From contig JAOSJQ010000001.1 in NCBI GenBank assembly GCA_027494035.1, positions 372,001 through 436,000 of the forward strand: 64,000 nt of DNA, in the 5' to 3' direction. Below, piece after piece: positions 45,808 through 54,642 of this stretch. The position numbers and the translations under genes are program-made. This stretch comes from UTCFX2 sp002050125. GTDB taxonomy: Bacteria; Chloroflexota; Anaerolineae; Anaerolineales; UBA4823. Positions within the stretch are counted from its first letter, which is position 1. Every line of letters begins with the position of its first letter. Under the pieces are notes generated by a model. The model did not search any database, was not told where the DNA came from, and worked only from the letters and a program-made list of their open reading frames with translations.

Positions 45808-46754
45808 TTATTTCACAGGTTGTCCGTTCTCATCCAGCACTGAAAGACCATAAGAATTCTTCGCCGAATGGCAGCGGTCGCACTTCACCACCATTTGAAT
45901 GCTGTGAGATTTAACCGGCATCTTGAACCCGCCGCTCAGGGTGGTTACGGTCACCCACAACCCGTCCTGGTATTCGTCGGGGGCTGTTTCCATCTCGCTC
46001 GAATCGTGGCACGCCATGCAGCTCACGTTCGCATGCTTGTCATCCTGAGCTTTGGCGTGTTCGGGAGAGTTCAACAAGTCGTCGTGACATTCCACGCAGG
46101 TTTTTGGCGTGGACGAATGCGGGTCGTGACAATCGGTGCAATAAGACGGGCGATGTCCCTGAGGCAGAGCGCCAGCCCAGTTCAAGTGAGCGCTGCCGCC
46201 CAGGACAATCGCATGGTCAACGCTCATACCGCCGGCGTAGCTGCCGCCGCCGCTGGGCGTTGCATGGCACTTTATACACAGTTCATTAGAGGTCAGCACC
46301 GGCTCGTGTTCGAGGGTGATGGGGTTCAGCCAGGCAATTTCGGGCTGGACCACCCCATTTTCCGTAGGATGACACGTCTCGCAGCCAATGCTCTTCCAAT
46401 CTTCCTCTTCGACAAAATCCATGGTTGCCGCAGTGCGCATGTTCGGTTCCATGGGGAATTTACAAGTCATGCAGTTCGGCGGGGCGTCGGGCCTCGACTC
46501 GGGATCCCAGTTCAACGGCGAGTGGCAGCGCGAGCAATACGTATTCGGACCCTTGCCCAAATCGTAGGTGTTGCTGTGCTTGCTGGTCTCCCAGGCGGCG
46601 ATGAACGGCGCCGGATCCACCGTGGGAACTGCGGTGGGTTCCGGTGTAGCGGTCGCCGGCGGTTCCGTTGGGGTTGGGGTGGGGGCGGGGCACAGGCGGC
46701 AGCGATCATCGTAAAAACTACGCCGATCGCAATTATTTTCCAGATTGTTTTCAT
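45808..46754 (-). CDS. Octaheme c-type cytochrome lipoprotein 1, with a CxxCK site (one-base frame break)
   Basis: 315 residues once C5 replaces C4 at 46687-46690 (minus strand). The ATG at 46754 follows AAGGAGAATGTT; lipobox IAAAC, then a Thr/Pro linker. Heme motifs: CSRCH, CMTCK, CETCH, CIKCH, CTDCH, CVECH, CMACH, CDRCH. Each lines up with one in the paralogue at 44861-45777, 30 bp downstream, so they arose by duplication. First gene of a five-gene operon: two cytochromes, a membrane protein, NapG-like and NapH-like. Has its own FNR-type promoter at 46894-46934. Confidence 0.83.
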
Positions 46755-46893
46755 AACATTCTCCTTAGAATTAAACTTTTAAATTTCTAGTTCCACAAAT
46801 AACCGTTTACTTGCGAAGGCGCAATAGGTATTTCGCTTCGATCTCCTTTCTGAAATCTTGAATCTATAACCATAGCTTTTGTGTTTAGTTATT

Positions 46894-46934
46894 TTTATCA
46901 CGAAGCAGCCCCAATGACATTGATTTTTGTCAAT
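46894..46934 (-). promoter_or_regulatory. FNR-type promoter A, for octaheme operon
   Basis: Box ATTGAT-TTTT-GTCAAT at 46919-46934 (plus strand), a Crp/Fnr-style palindrome with 4-bp centre. Thirty bp away (centre to centre) on the minus strand lies GTGATAAAAATAAC with -10-like GATAAA (46894-46899). Fits a class II position near -41.5. Confidence 0.75.
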
Positions 46935-47016
46935 CTAAGCGGAAGATTAATAACCGGTCATGCCCAAGTCAGGATGAGCGGGGCTTTACCTGGTTTTTCC
47001 TAGCGGGATTATTAAG

Positions 47017-47053
47017 AAGGCTGCCTGGATCGAATGTCCAGGCAGCCTTTTTC
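47017..47053. terminator. Terminator between diheme lipoprotein 1 and the octaheme operon
   Basis: 13-bp stem (47017-47029 with 47037-47049), 7-nt loop. T5 follows on the plus strand; on the minus strand the tail is TTCTTAAT. It would separate the minus-strand diheme gene from the octaheme operon. The rest of 46755-47140 holds promoter A and no gene. Confidence 0.65.
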
Positions 47054-47140
47054 TAATTCATTCTTTGTACCCTTTGAACCTCACATCGCTACGCTGTTCT
47101 CTAGCGAAGGGGCAGAACCATGTCCGAAGCTTACATGAAT

Positions 47141-48634
47141 TTATGGCATAAACCTCAAGAAGCCCGGAGACGCATTTAAGAACGGACTTACATATCCGCC
47201 GCTTATCGCCACGCCAAAACCATAATCATGGTTTAGGTCGTCAAACTGGACGTCTTCTTCAGGGTGCCCAGTCACAAGCGCCCGTTGAATTTCAATAGTT
47301 GCTATACCATTCGTCCAATCCATAGCCTGCATTACATCAGCCATGCTTCCACTCGGCAGCCCTTTATAGTTAAGCGATGGAACTGTGCCGTTTACAGCGT
47401 CGTAATTCGCCCAGTATTCGCTAATTTGGGCGGGTGTCAGATCCGCAACCAGAACCGCTTCGCCATTATCAACCTCTTCCTGAGAGAGGGTCATCGCATC
47501 GATGAAATCCGTCGGTTTGATCTCCATGTACTTGGGGGCGGTATACGGCATAACCCAGTTGCCCTCATAGAAGACATCACCAACGTCAGGATAAGTAGCA
47601 TCCAGGTCCAGAGGATCATAGGGGAAGTCGATCGCTTGATGACAGCCTGTGCAGTACTGGTCTCGGGCGCGGTCTCTTGGGAAATCCGGGTCTCCCACTA
47701 CGGATATGACTGCATCTTCAGCATAACCGACGAAGGTGGCGCTACCGCCGAGGACAGCGCGCGGATTCAATTCGTTCAGGGTATTAAAAATAAGACTATC
47801 ACTATTTTGTTGTGCAGAGATACTGCCTACAAGGTGGAATCGGTCTTCCTGGAATTTCTGCAGACCATATTGTGCTTTCATCTCTGGTGTATAGTCAACC
47901 CTGCTCGCGCCAGGAAAACCATGCTTTCCTGTGAGTACCCAAGTATCGACTTTATCTGTAGAGCCTGGGGCAGCCTGGTGATGCATGCCATCAACCGGGA
48001 CGATCTCCTTGGAGAGATCAGTGGCGGATTCGTGGCAGAAGGAATTGCAAGCCTGGGCTGTAACGCCCGTATTGGAAGGGTCTTCGGGCATCATATCCCA
48101 TCCCATGACGAAAAATTCTGACTGTGATCCAGTTTCACGTTGCGACCAGGTCTTTGTCGCTGGATCCCAGGCATAATTTCCGTTATCATCCAGTTCCAAT
48201 GGACGTGGCACTTCAATTAGGATTGAAAGGGTCGTATCGTCGTAAATTGCCCTCCATGCTTGTCCGCCAATTCGAGTGAATGGAACATCCTTCCATGCCC
48301 CTTCTTTGTAGCTGGGCTTCTTCCAGTTGGCGTCAATAATGGGCACCTTATCTACTTTCACCGCGGCGACAACCGGGCTGACCCGATCAGTAGGCATGAA
48401 TTTGATTATCTCTTGACCGGGGGTTATTGGCACGACTTCAGCCGGGGCTGCTGGAACCTCTACCTTGACTTCCTGCTTGACGACCACGGTCTCTTTGACC
48501 ACTTCCTTCTCTTTGACCACCCGCGTGACTTCCACCTGAACCTGCTCAGGCGCTGGAGCCGGGGCTGGGGCACAGGCAGCGGCGATCAGCGTGAAAACCA
48601 CAGTGATCGCAATCAATTTCCAGATTGTTTTCAT
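47141..48634 (-). CDS. Diheme lipoprotein 1, ethylbenzene-dehydrogenase-gamma-like
   Basis: 497 residues. Lipobox IAAAC near residue 21; a charged Val/Glu/Lys linker (VVKEKEVVKETVVV), common in Chloroflexota surface lipoproteins. The body starts with DANWKKPSYKEGAWKDVPF and AIYDDTTLSILIEVPRP, which resembles the heme-b-binding EB_dh domain of DMSO-reductase-family gamma subunits. Heme c sites: CNSFCH (CX3CH, unusual) and CTGCH. Paralogue of 49010-50437. A C-terminal IEIQRALVTGHPEEDVQF is shared by both. Confidence 0.75.
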   Translation of the reverse strand: MKTIWKLIAITVVFTLIAAACAPAPAPAPEQVQVEVTRVVKEKEVVKETVVVKQEVKVEVPAAPAEVVPITPGQEIIKFMPTDRVSPVVAAVKVDKVPIIDANWKKPSYKEGAWKDVPFTRIGGQAWRAIYDDTTLSILIEVPRPLELDDNGNYAWDPATKTWSQRETGSQSEFFVMGWDMMPEDPSNTGVTAQACNSFCHESATDLSKEIVPVDGMHHQAAPGSTDKVDTWVLTGKHGFPGASRVDYTPEMKAQYGLQKFQEDRFHLVGSISAQQNSDSLIFNTLNELNPRAVLGGSATFVGYAEDAVISVVGDPDFPRDRARDQYCTGCHQAIDFPYDPLDLDATYPDVGDVFYEGNWVMPYTAPKYMEIKPTDFIDAMTLSQEEVDNGEAVLVADLTPAQISEYWANYDAVNGTVPSLNYKGLPSGSMADVMQAMDWTNGIATIEIQRALVTGHPEEDVQFDDLNHDYGFGVAISGGYVSPFLNASPGFLRFMP

Positions 48635-48770
48635 TTCATTCTCCTAGCACTCTAATTTCGAATTCTTGGTTCTATAAATAACAGTTTGCTAACAGGGACG
48701 CTATGGGTATTTTGCTTCTTCCTCCTTTCTTTATACTCTTCAACCTTGGATCAATGACTATTTTCTTTAG

Positions 48771-48816
48771 TTATTTCTATCACAAATTGACTCTAATCCC
48801 ATTGACTTTTGTTAAT
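48771..48816 (-). promoter_or_regulatory. FNR-type promoter B, for diheme lipoprotein 1
   Basis: Box ATTGAC-TTTT-GTTAAT at 48801-48816; GTGATAGAAATAAC on the minus strand, with GATAGA at 48776-48781, 30 bp from the box centre, as at promoter A. Confidence 0.75.
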
Positions 48817-48903
48817 CTAAAAGGAAGATTAATAATGGGGCATGTGCAAGCCAGAATGAGCGGGGTTTATCCAGCGGCTTATTTTCGGCAGGCTTTGATT
48901 AAT

Positions 48904-48938
48904 TCCAAAAGCGCCCCGCAGATGAGTTTGCGGGACGC
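48904..48938 (-). terminator. Terminator after diheme lipoprotein 2
   Basis: On the minus strand: GCGTCCCGCA / TGCGGGGCGC, 8-nt loop, then TTTTGG. It lies about 70 bp past the stop at 49010. Confidence 0.7.
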
Positions 48939-49009
48939 CCATGGTTTTATTGGTAATACCGCCTGTTTTGCTCTCTTCCAAGCAGGTAGGCGATCGTTAT
49001 TAAGTGTTC

Positions 49010-50437
49010 CTATTGCTCGAAACTGAGGCGATAACCACTATATGGACCTGTACTGCCAGCAGTGCCGGACATTTGAAAGAGATAGTCCCTTGTGAGGTCA
49101 TTGAATTGAACATCCACATCGGGATAAGGAGTGGTCAGGTTGCGCTGTAACTCCACCACCCACCATCCGTTGGTCCAGTTGGCGCCGGTACGGATTTGAG
49201 CCATCTGGTCCGAAACCTCGTTGGGATCTCTATGAACGATATAGGGGACATGTCCATTAACTTTGGCATAATTCGCCCAGTACCCTGAAATATCGGCGTT
49301 GCTCAGACCCGCAACCAGGACAGCTTCGCCACTCTGGATTTCTTCGTCAGTGATGATCAACGCATCCGCAAAGTCAACTGGCTCCTTCTCCATGTACAAT
49401 GGCGCGGTGTAAGGCACATCGAAGTTGGGATAATACTGAATCTCTCCCGTACCCGAGAGAGTCAGGTCCATAGCCAAGGGGTCATAGGGCAAGCCTGATT
49501 TGACATGGCAGTTTAGGCACCATTTTGCTCTCGGGGTGTCCCGCAAGTAAGATACGTCGAGTGGTCCGCCGGGACCCACAATGACATTATCCTCAGCATA
49601 ACCAATAAAGGTGATGTTTCCGCCGATAACAGAATTTGGAGCCTTAGTGTTGTTGGTATCGAAGATCACAGGTCCGTCCTGGACAACGATAGCTGTTTGA
49701 ACTTTTTTGTCCTCTTGTACTCCTTGTGTCATCAAGCCCATTGTTTTCGGAGGCGGGGGCGCGAGGAGGCCTTCTGCCGTCCTTGTATTCGGTCTAAACC
49801 CGTGCGATCCAAGGACCATCCAGTTATCAGCAACATGATTCGGGTCTTCGAAGTTATGATGCCACATTTCGTGCTCATCGTCCCAGTGGCAGAAAGAATC
49901 GCAGCCTTGAGCATCCAGCGCGGGGGCATTCATTTCGAAGGTAGGAGCCAGCCACGTACTACCCACAACCGCATCGAACACAGTCCATTTACCGGCATCA
50001 GGATCCCATATGTAATTACCAGGGTTGCTAAGAATTAAGTTATTAGCTGGATATTTAAGTTTCAGAGTCAGCTCTTTGTCGGTATAGACTGCCTGCCATT
50101 GCTGGACACCAGCCCAGGTGGTCGGGGCGCTCTTCCATTGTTCGTCACTCGCGCTGCCATCCGCCTCCGGTGAGGTGTCTACTTTAACAGCAGTGATAAC
50201 CGCGCGGTTGGCTCCTGCTGGTTCAATTGGAACCACAGGCGCGGCAGGGGCTGCGGGAACCTCTACCTTAACTTCCTGCTTGACGACCACGGTCTCCTTG
50301 ACCACTTCCTTCTCTTTGACCACCCGCGTGACTTCCACCTGAACCTGCTCAGGGGCAGGCGCCGGGGCTGGAGCGCAGGCGGCTGCGATCAGCGTGAAAA
50401 CCACAGTGATCGCCATCAATTTCCAGATTGTTTTCAT
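49010..50437 (-). CDS. Diheme lipoprotein 2, ethylbenzene-dehydrogenase-gamma-like
   Basis: 475 residues. The first 60 residues are almost identical to diheme lipoprotein 1, including lipobox and Val/Glu/Lys linker, and the DNA is also almost identical there. EB_dh-like start ASDEQWKSAPTTWAGVQQWQ and VYTDKELTLKLKYP. Heme sites CDSFCH (CX3CH) and CLNCH, same order as its paralogue. Ends with VELQRNLTTPYPDVDVQF. First gene of the minus-strand island. Probably a surface or membrane-facing electron carrier. Confidence 0.75.
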   Translation of the reverse strand: MKTIWKLMAITVVFTLIAAACAPAPAPAPEQVQVEVTRVVKEKEVVKETVVVKQEVKVEVPAAPAAPVVPIEPAGANRAVITAVKVDTSPEADGSASDEQWKSAPTTWAGVQQWQAVYTDKELTLKLKYPANNLILSNPGNYIWDPDAGKWTVFDAVVGSTWLAPTFEMNAPALDAQGCDSFCHWDDEHEMWHHNFEDPNHVADNWMVLGSHGFRPNTRTAEGLLAPPPPKTMGLMTQGVQEDKKVQTAIVVQDGPVIFDTNNTKAPNSVIGGNITFIGYAEDNVIVGPGGPLDVSYLRDTPRAKWCLNCHVKSGLPYDPLAMDLTLSGTGEIQYYPNFDVPYTAPLYMEKEPVDFADALIITDEEIQSGEAVLVAGLSNADISGYWANYAKVNGHVPYIVHRDPNEVSDQMAQIRTGANWTNGWWVVELQRNLTTPYPDVDVQFNDLTRDYLFQMSGTAGSTGPYSGYRLSFEQ

Positions 50438-50640
50438 TTCATTCTCCTAATAGCACTCTACTGTTTGTTTGATTGGGGCTGCAAGTCGCGTCCCGCCCCA
50501 GTTAACCAATTGAAATCTCCGGTCTCTCCTCCTTTCTGGGGTGCGCCAAAACGAACGCTTATAAAGTTAATCTACGAACATATAGCAATGTAGATTCCAT
50601 TGCCGTAAACCTCAGCAATATATACAGAACTATCCTTATG

Positions 50641-50686
50641 TAATATTTATCACAAGAGAGCTTAAAACGCATTGACTTTTGTTAAT
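50641..50686 (-). promoter_or_regulatory. FNR-type promoter C, for diheme lipoprotein 2
   Basis: Box ATTGAC-TTTT-GTTAAT at 50671-50686; GTGATAAATATTAC on the minus strand, with GATAAA at 50646-50651, 30 bp from the box centre. The rest of 50438-50894 shows no gene. Confidence 0.75.
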
Positions 50687-50894
50687 CGCGCCGGTCTGGT
50701 TTCCCAATATATTGGGAGACAGGGCAATCATGCCTGGCTGGTTGGCAGCCCACCGTTGGAATCCCCCTTCAATACTAACCAAGTTGTAGGGTGGCGAAGG
50801 GGTTTGATTAATTGACGCCTGCTTGTGTTGCAAGTATAATCTTCCAAGCAATTCTCTTTACTCAGGGTTTCTACGACTATTTAACGAGAGCAAC

Positions 50895-51725
50895 ATGGCA
50901 CTAAAGGGCAACCTGCGCGATTTCACCATCACCCAACTGCTGAACCTGATCAACCTGGCTCGCAAAACTGGCACGTTGATCGTAGAGGGACCCAACGAGC
51001 GGGTGCTGGTCAGCTTCCGCGACGGCAAACTGGCTTACGCCCAGGCGGGGCAGGAAGACAACGGTCTGGTGGCGGTGCTCTACCGGGCGCGCCGGCTCAG
51101 CGTCAACCAGTCCAAGGCTCTCAGAGAGCGCGCCGGCAACATGGGCGACAAAGAGCTAGGTCTGCTGCTCGTGAACGCGAACTACATCACCCAGCAGGAC
51201 ATCATCAACAACTTGCAGATGTATTTCGTGGGGATCGTCAACCGCCTGTTCACCTGGGTGGAGGGCATGTTCCGTTTCGAGAACGATCTGCTTCCCCCGG
51301 ATGACAAGATCACGGTGCGGGTCGGCTTGGAGAACATCATCATCGAAGGCTCGCGCCGCCTGCGCGAATGGGAACAACTCCAGGACGAGATCCACAACCT
51401 GGATATGTCGTTGAAATTCGCCGAGCGCCCGGGCGCAAACATCCGCAACTTCAACCTGAGCGTCGAGGAATGGCGGGTTGTCTCATACATCAACCCCAAA
51501 AACACCATCCGCCAGATCGCCCGCGCGACCAAGATGTCCGACCTGGAAATCCGGCGCATCGTTTATGGCTTGCTGCAAGCCGGGCTGGTTGAGATCATCC
51601 GCCCGGAGGGACCGGTTCGGACGCCGGCTCCTCAGCCCAGCCTTCGTTCCAGCGCGCCCCAGCCCAGCCCCGAAGAGCAGAAATCGCTCATCAACCGGCT
51701 GATCATGCGCATCCGCTCGATTTGA
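50895..51725 (+). CDS. DUF4388/PATAN-domain protein with C-terminal winged helix
   Basis: 276 residues from ATG 50895; a reading from 50823 is not needed. Residues 1-65 (GNLRDFTITQLLNLINLARK and YAQAGQED) are the DUF4388/PATAN domain found in bacterial signalling proteins. Residues about 180-240 (VISYINPKNTIRQIARATKM and LEIRRIVYGLLQAGLVEI) look like a winged helix. A Pro/Ser linker leads to a basic C-terminus. It opens an all-plus-strand signalling island; the GTPase follows 40 bp later. DUF4388 proteins commonly pair with receivers and GTPases. Confidence 0.82.
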   Translation: MALKGNLRDFTITQLLNLINLARKTGTLIVEGPNERVLVSFRDGKLAYAQAGQEDNGLVAVLYRARRLSVNQSKALRERAGNMGDKELGLLLVNANYITQQDIINNLQMYFVGIVNRLFTWVEGMFRFENDLLPPDDKITVRVGLENIIIEGSRRLREWEQLQDEIHNLDMSLKFAERPGANIRNFNLSVEEWRVVSYINPKNTIRQIARATKMSDLEIRRIVYGLLQAGLVEIIRPEGPVRTPAPQPSLRSSAPQPSPEEQKSLINRLIMRIRSI

Positions 51726-51765
51726 GCCAGTGAGATCGCCCGGAGAAGCTCGAGGAAAATAGCTC

Positions 51766-52311
51766 ATGCAAACGGTCAAGATGGTGGTCACAGGTCCCTT
51801 CAATGCAGGAAAAACGGAATTCATCCGCTCGGTGAGCGAGATCGATGTCGTTTCGACCGAGAGAAAAATTTCCTCCGACACCGAACGGATCAAAGACACG
51901 ACGACCGTAGCGATGGATTTTGGACGCATCACCGTGGACGACGACCTAGTACTGTACCTGTTCGGCACCCCGGGGCAGCGGCGCTTCGATTTCATGTGGG
52001 AAATCCTTTCGGAAGGGATGCTCGGGTTCGTGGTCATGGTCGACAGCACCCGCCCTGAAACCTTCCGCGAAGCGCGCACGATCCTGGAGACTTTCCGGGC
52101 TTACGCCCCGACGCCCTATGTCGTGACCGCCAACAAACAGGACTGCGAGGACGCCTGGGAATTGGACGACATGCGCATCGCCTTGCGCATGGATTCTCAG
52201 CTCAAGCTGCTGCCCTGCGTCGCAACGAACAAAGAATCCGTCAAAAACGTCCTGCTCGAGCTGCTCTACAGCATCCTGGCTGAAATGGAAGCGAAGGAAA
52301 AGAAAAAGTGA
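51766..52311 (+). CDS. Small GTPase of the MglA/conservon (CvnD-like) type
   Basis: 181 residues. P-loop VTGPFNAGKTEFIRSVSE, switch segment KDTTTVAMDFGRITVDDDLV, LYLFGTPGQRRFDFMW (replaces DxxG), and NKQD as guanine motif. These match the COG2229 predicted GTPases next to histidine kinases in actinobacterial conservons. There is no roadblock gene visible, though the PATAN neighbour may take its place. A switch that relays kinase or membrane signals is a fair inference. Confidence 0.87.
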   Translation: MQTVKMVVTGPFNAGKTEFIRSVSEIDVVSTERKISSDTERIKDTTTVAMDFGRITVDDDLVLYLFGTPGQRRFDFMWEILSEGMLGFVVMVDSTRPETFREARTILETFRAYAPTPYVVTANKQDCEDAWELDDMRIALRMDSQLKLLPCVATNKESVKNVLLELLYSILAEMEAKEKKK

Positions 52312-52362
52312 GCTTAGCAGTCCGGGGCGCGTCGCTCGCGCCGCCGGCGGAGCGCGGTTGAC

Positions 52363-53178
52363 GTGTCATCTTTCACCACAGACCAGGGAATAGTCCATTA
52401 TGAGGTATATGGGCGCGGGCGTCCGGTGATCCTGCTGCACGGCTGGCTCGGTTCCTGGGGGCTGTGGCAAGACACCATGACCTATCTGGGTCAGCGCTAC
52501 CGCACCTACGCGCTCGATTTTTGGGGGTTTGGCGAATCGGGTAAGAAGCGCGATTCTTACAATGTGCAGGATTTTGTGAGCCTGGTCGATCAATTCATGG
52601 AACAACTCGGGATCGAAAGCGCGCCGCTGGTTGGGCACAGCATGGGCGGCACAGTGAGCCTCTCGATGGCAATCCAGTACCCGCAGCGGGTGCGCAAGGT
52701 GGTCGTGATTGGATCGCCCATCATGGGGTCGTCGCTCTCGCTTCTGCTCAAGCTGTTCGGACGCCGCCCGGTCGCTTATCTTGTCTATCACAACTTGTGG
52801 GCATTAAAGTTCGGTTTCAAAGTGCTGGCGCCTTTCTATTCGCGCGACCCGCGCTGGTCGGAGATGATGAACCGCGACATTTCGAGCACCACCCTCGAAT
52901 CGTTCTTGCTCAGTATTGCCTCGCTGCGCCAGACCGATCTGAGACCGCAGTTGAACCAGATCCATCATCCAGTGATGGGGATGTACGGCGACAACGACAT
53001 CGTCGTCCACCCGATGCAGTGGCAGCCGCTGCAGCAAGGCGTGCCGCACGCCCGCGTCGACCGCTTCCGCGACGCCGGGCATTTCATTATGCTCGACGAC
53101 CCGGAGCGCTTTAGAAAAGAGCTGGCTGAGTTTTTAGACGGCACGGAGCGCCGACCAGTGCGGGAGGCGAACCCCTAG
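52363..53178 (+). CDS. Alpha/beta hydrolase with intact catalytic serine
   Basis: 271 residues, GTG start. ILLHGWLGSWGLW oxyanion motif, VGHSMGGTVSLSM nucleophile elbow, Asp in YGDNDIVVHP and His in FRDAGHFIMLDD. Paralogue of the hydrolase at 63305: both begin IVHYEV-GRG and share GWxGSW and RTYALDxWGFG. The paralogue lacks the serine. Substrate unknown. Confidence 0.87.
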   Translation: MSSFTTDQGIVHYEVYGRGRPVILLHGWLGSWGLWQDTMTYLGQRYRTYALDFWGFGESGKKRDSYNVQDFVSLVDQFMEQLGIESAPLVGHSMGGTVSLSMAIQYPQRVRKVVVIGSPIMGSSLSLLLKLFGRRPVAYLVYHNLWALKFGFKVLAPFYSRDPRWSEMMNRDISSTTLESFLLSIASLRQTDLRPQLNQIHHPVMGMYGDNDIVVHPMQWQPLQQGVPHARVDRFRDAGHFIMLDDPERFRKELAEFLDGTERRPVREANP

Positions 53179-54482
53179 TGCTGAAAATCATCTTACAAGA
53201 TCAGCGCTATATTTTGCCTTTCAACGAGCGGGCGCGCGATCTGCGCGTCATGAACAAGCCGCTCTGGCTGAACCAGCGCGACGTGCTGGCGCCTTATACT
53301 CAGCACGAACTGGAACTGAAACCCTGGGACACCCTGCCCGAGGCGCACGAGCCCTGCCTGGTGCATCGGGATAATTTGTATTTTGACCGCGAGTTTATCG
53401 AAGCCTTTCTGGCGCAGGCGTTCAAGCTGCAGAAACCCTGCCGGGCGGCGTTCTCTGCCGAAGACCCGGCTTTCCGCGAGCATGCCCTGCCGCTCTCCAC
53501 GTCCTATACCCCCTACGATGAGCTTTACCTGGCTGACCTGTGGTACTTTCCCGATGGAATAAAACGCGAACAAATCGATTGGAAATCGATGTGGGGTGTC
53601 GAGCCGGTTCTGGTCAACCTGCAATCCAGCGAGGTGGGCTATTACCATGTCCCCACCTACATGGCGCATGAGCAGGGAGACCTGGTCTTCCAGGTGCCGC
53701 GGCGCAGCCTGATCGCCATCGATTCCTGGGTACATATTTTCATCGCCGACGTGGTCTTCGGTTTGTTTGCGCGCGGCGCCCGCTTCGAAGACCGCCTGGA
53801 GAGCGATATCTTCTTCAAACTGGGGATCCTGGCGAGCGGGATGTACGAGGGTAAGCAGGTGCTGGAATGCTCTAAACTGGTGCAGGTCGGTCAAAACTGC
53901 GTGATCGACCCGCGCGCCGTGATCCACGGTCCCACCACGATCGGAAACAACGTGACCATCAACGCCGGCGCGGTCATCGAGAACTGCATCATCGGCGATA
54001 ACGTGAACGTCTCCCAGGACTGCCAGCTCATGCTCTCAGTCGTGGGCGACGGCGCTTTTTTGCCCTTCCGCACCTCCCTCTTTATGACCACGCTGATGGA
54101 AAACAGCATGGTCGCCCAGAACACCTGCCTGCAGATGTGCGTGATCGGCAGAAACACCTTCATCGGCGCCGGCTCCACCTTCACCGATTTCAACCTGCTC
54201 CCCGCGCCGCTGCGCGCCCTCGACGGCGATGAAAAGCTGAGCGTGGCAAACCGCCCGGTGCTCGGAGGCTGTGTGGGGCACAACTGCCGCCTGGGGTCGG
54301 GGATGATCTTCTTCCCGGCGCGCACCGTCGAGTCGGACGTGGTGCTGATCGCCTCGCCGGAGCGGCGCGTGATCGAGCGCGATGTGCGCTACGAAGATAG
54401 CGATCACCACCGGCTGCCTTTCGCCCAAATACACCCGCGTTTGTACCCCCGCAAGGGAGAGGTCGTCGCGGAATCCTGGTAA
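53178..54482 (+). CDS. Left-handed beta-helix (hexapeptide repeat) protein
   Basis: 434 residues, GTG start sharing one base with the preceding stop. The N-terminal 245 residues hold no nucleotidyltransferase signature (no GGxGTR motif). Residues about 245-400 are hexapeptide repeats: CVIDPRAVIHGPTTIGNNVTINAG, NCIIGDNVNVSQDC and FIGAGSTFTDFN. Such proteins are often acyltransferases or sugar-nucleotide enzymes; here only the fold can be claimed. Tightly linked to a hydrolase gene in the signalling island. Confidence 0.75.
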   Translation: MLKIILQDQRYILPFNERARDLRVMNKPLWLNQRDVLAPYTQHELELKPWDTLPEAHEPCLVHRDNLYFDREFIEAFLAQAFKLQKPCRAAFSAEDPAFREHALPLSTSYTPYDELYLADLWYFPDGIKREQIDWKSMWGVEPVLVNLQSSEVGYYHVPTYMAHEQGDLVFQVPRRSLIAIDSWVHIFIADVVFGLFARGARFEDRLESDIFFKLGILASGMYEGKQVLECSKLVQVGQNCVIDPRAVIHGPTTIGNNVTINAGAVIENCIIGDNVNVSQDCQLMLSVVGDGAFLPFRTSLFMTTLMENSMVAQNTCLQMCVIGRNTFIGAGSTFTDFNLLPAPLRALDGDEKLSVANRPVLGGCVGHNCRLGSGMIFFPARTVESDVVLIASPERRVIERDVRYEDSDHHRLPFAQIHPRLYPRKGEVVAESW

Positions 54483-54642
54483 AACCGGGTTTGGAAAGGG
54501 ACTATGAATAAATCTTGCTCCAGGACGCTGTGGAATTCTACCCAAGCCGGCGAATGCGCCGGGCGGGGCAGCCGACTAGCGGCTTCTTACCAGCTCACAA
54601 AAAATCTTTTGCTGCATAACTTTGTCTCGTGGGGAGGCCATG

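Noticed and set aside
54483..54642. A possible short gene between the beta-helix and receiver genes
   Set aside because: The short frame has no ribosome site or recognisable content; I see only the GGGGAGG of the next gene.
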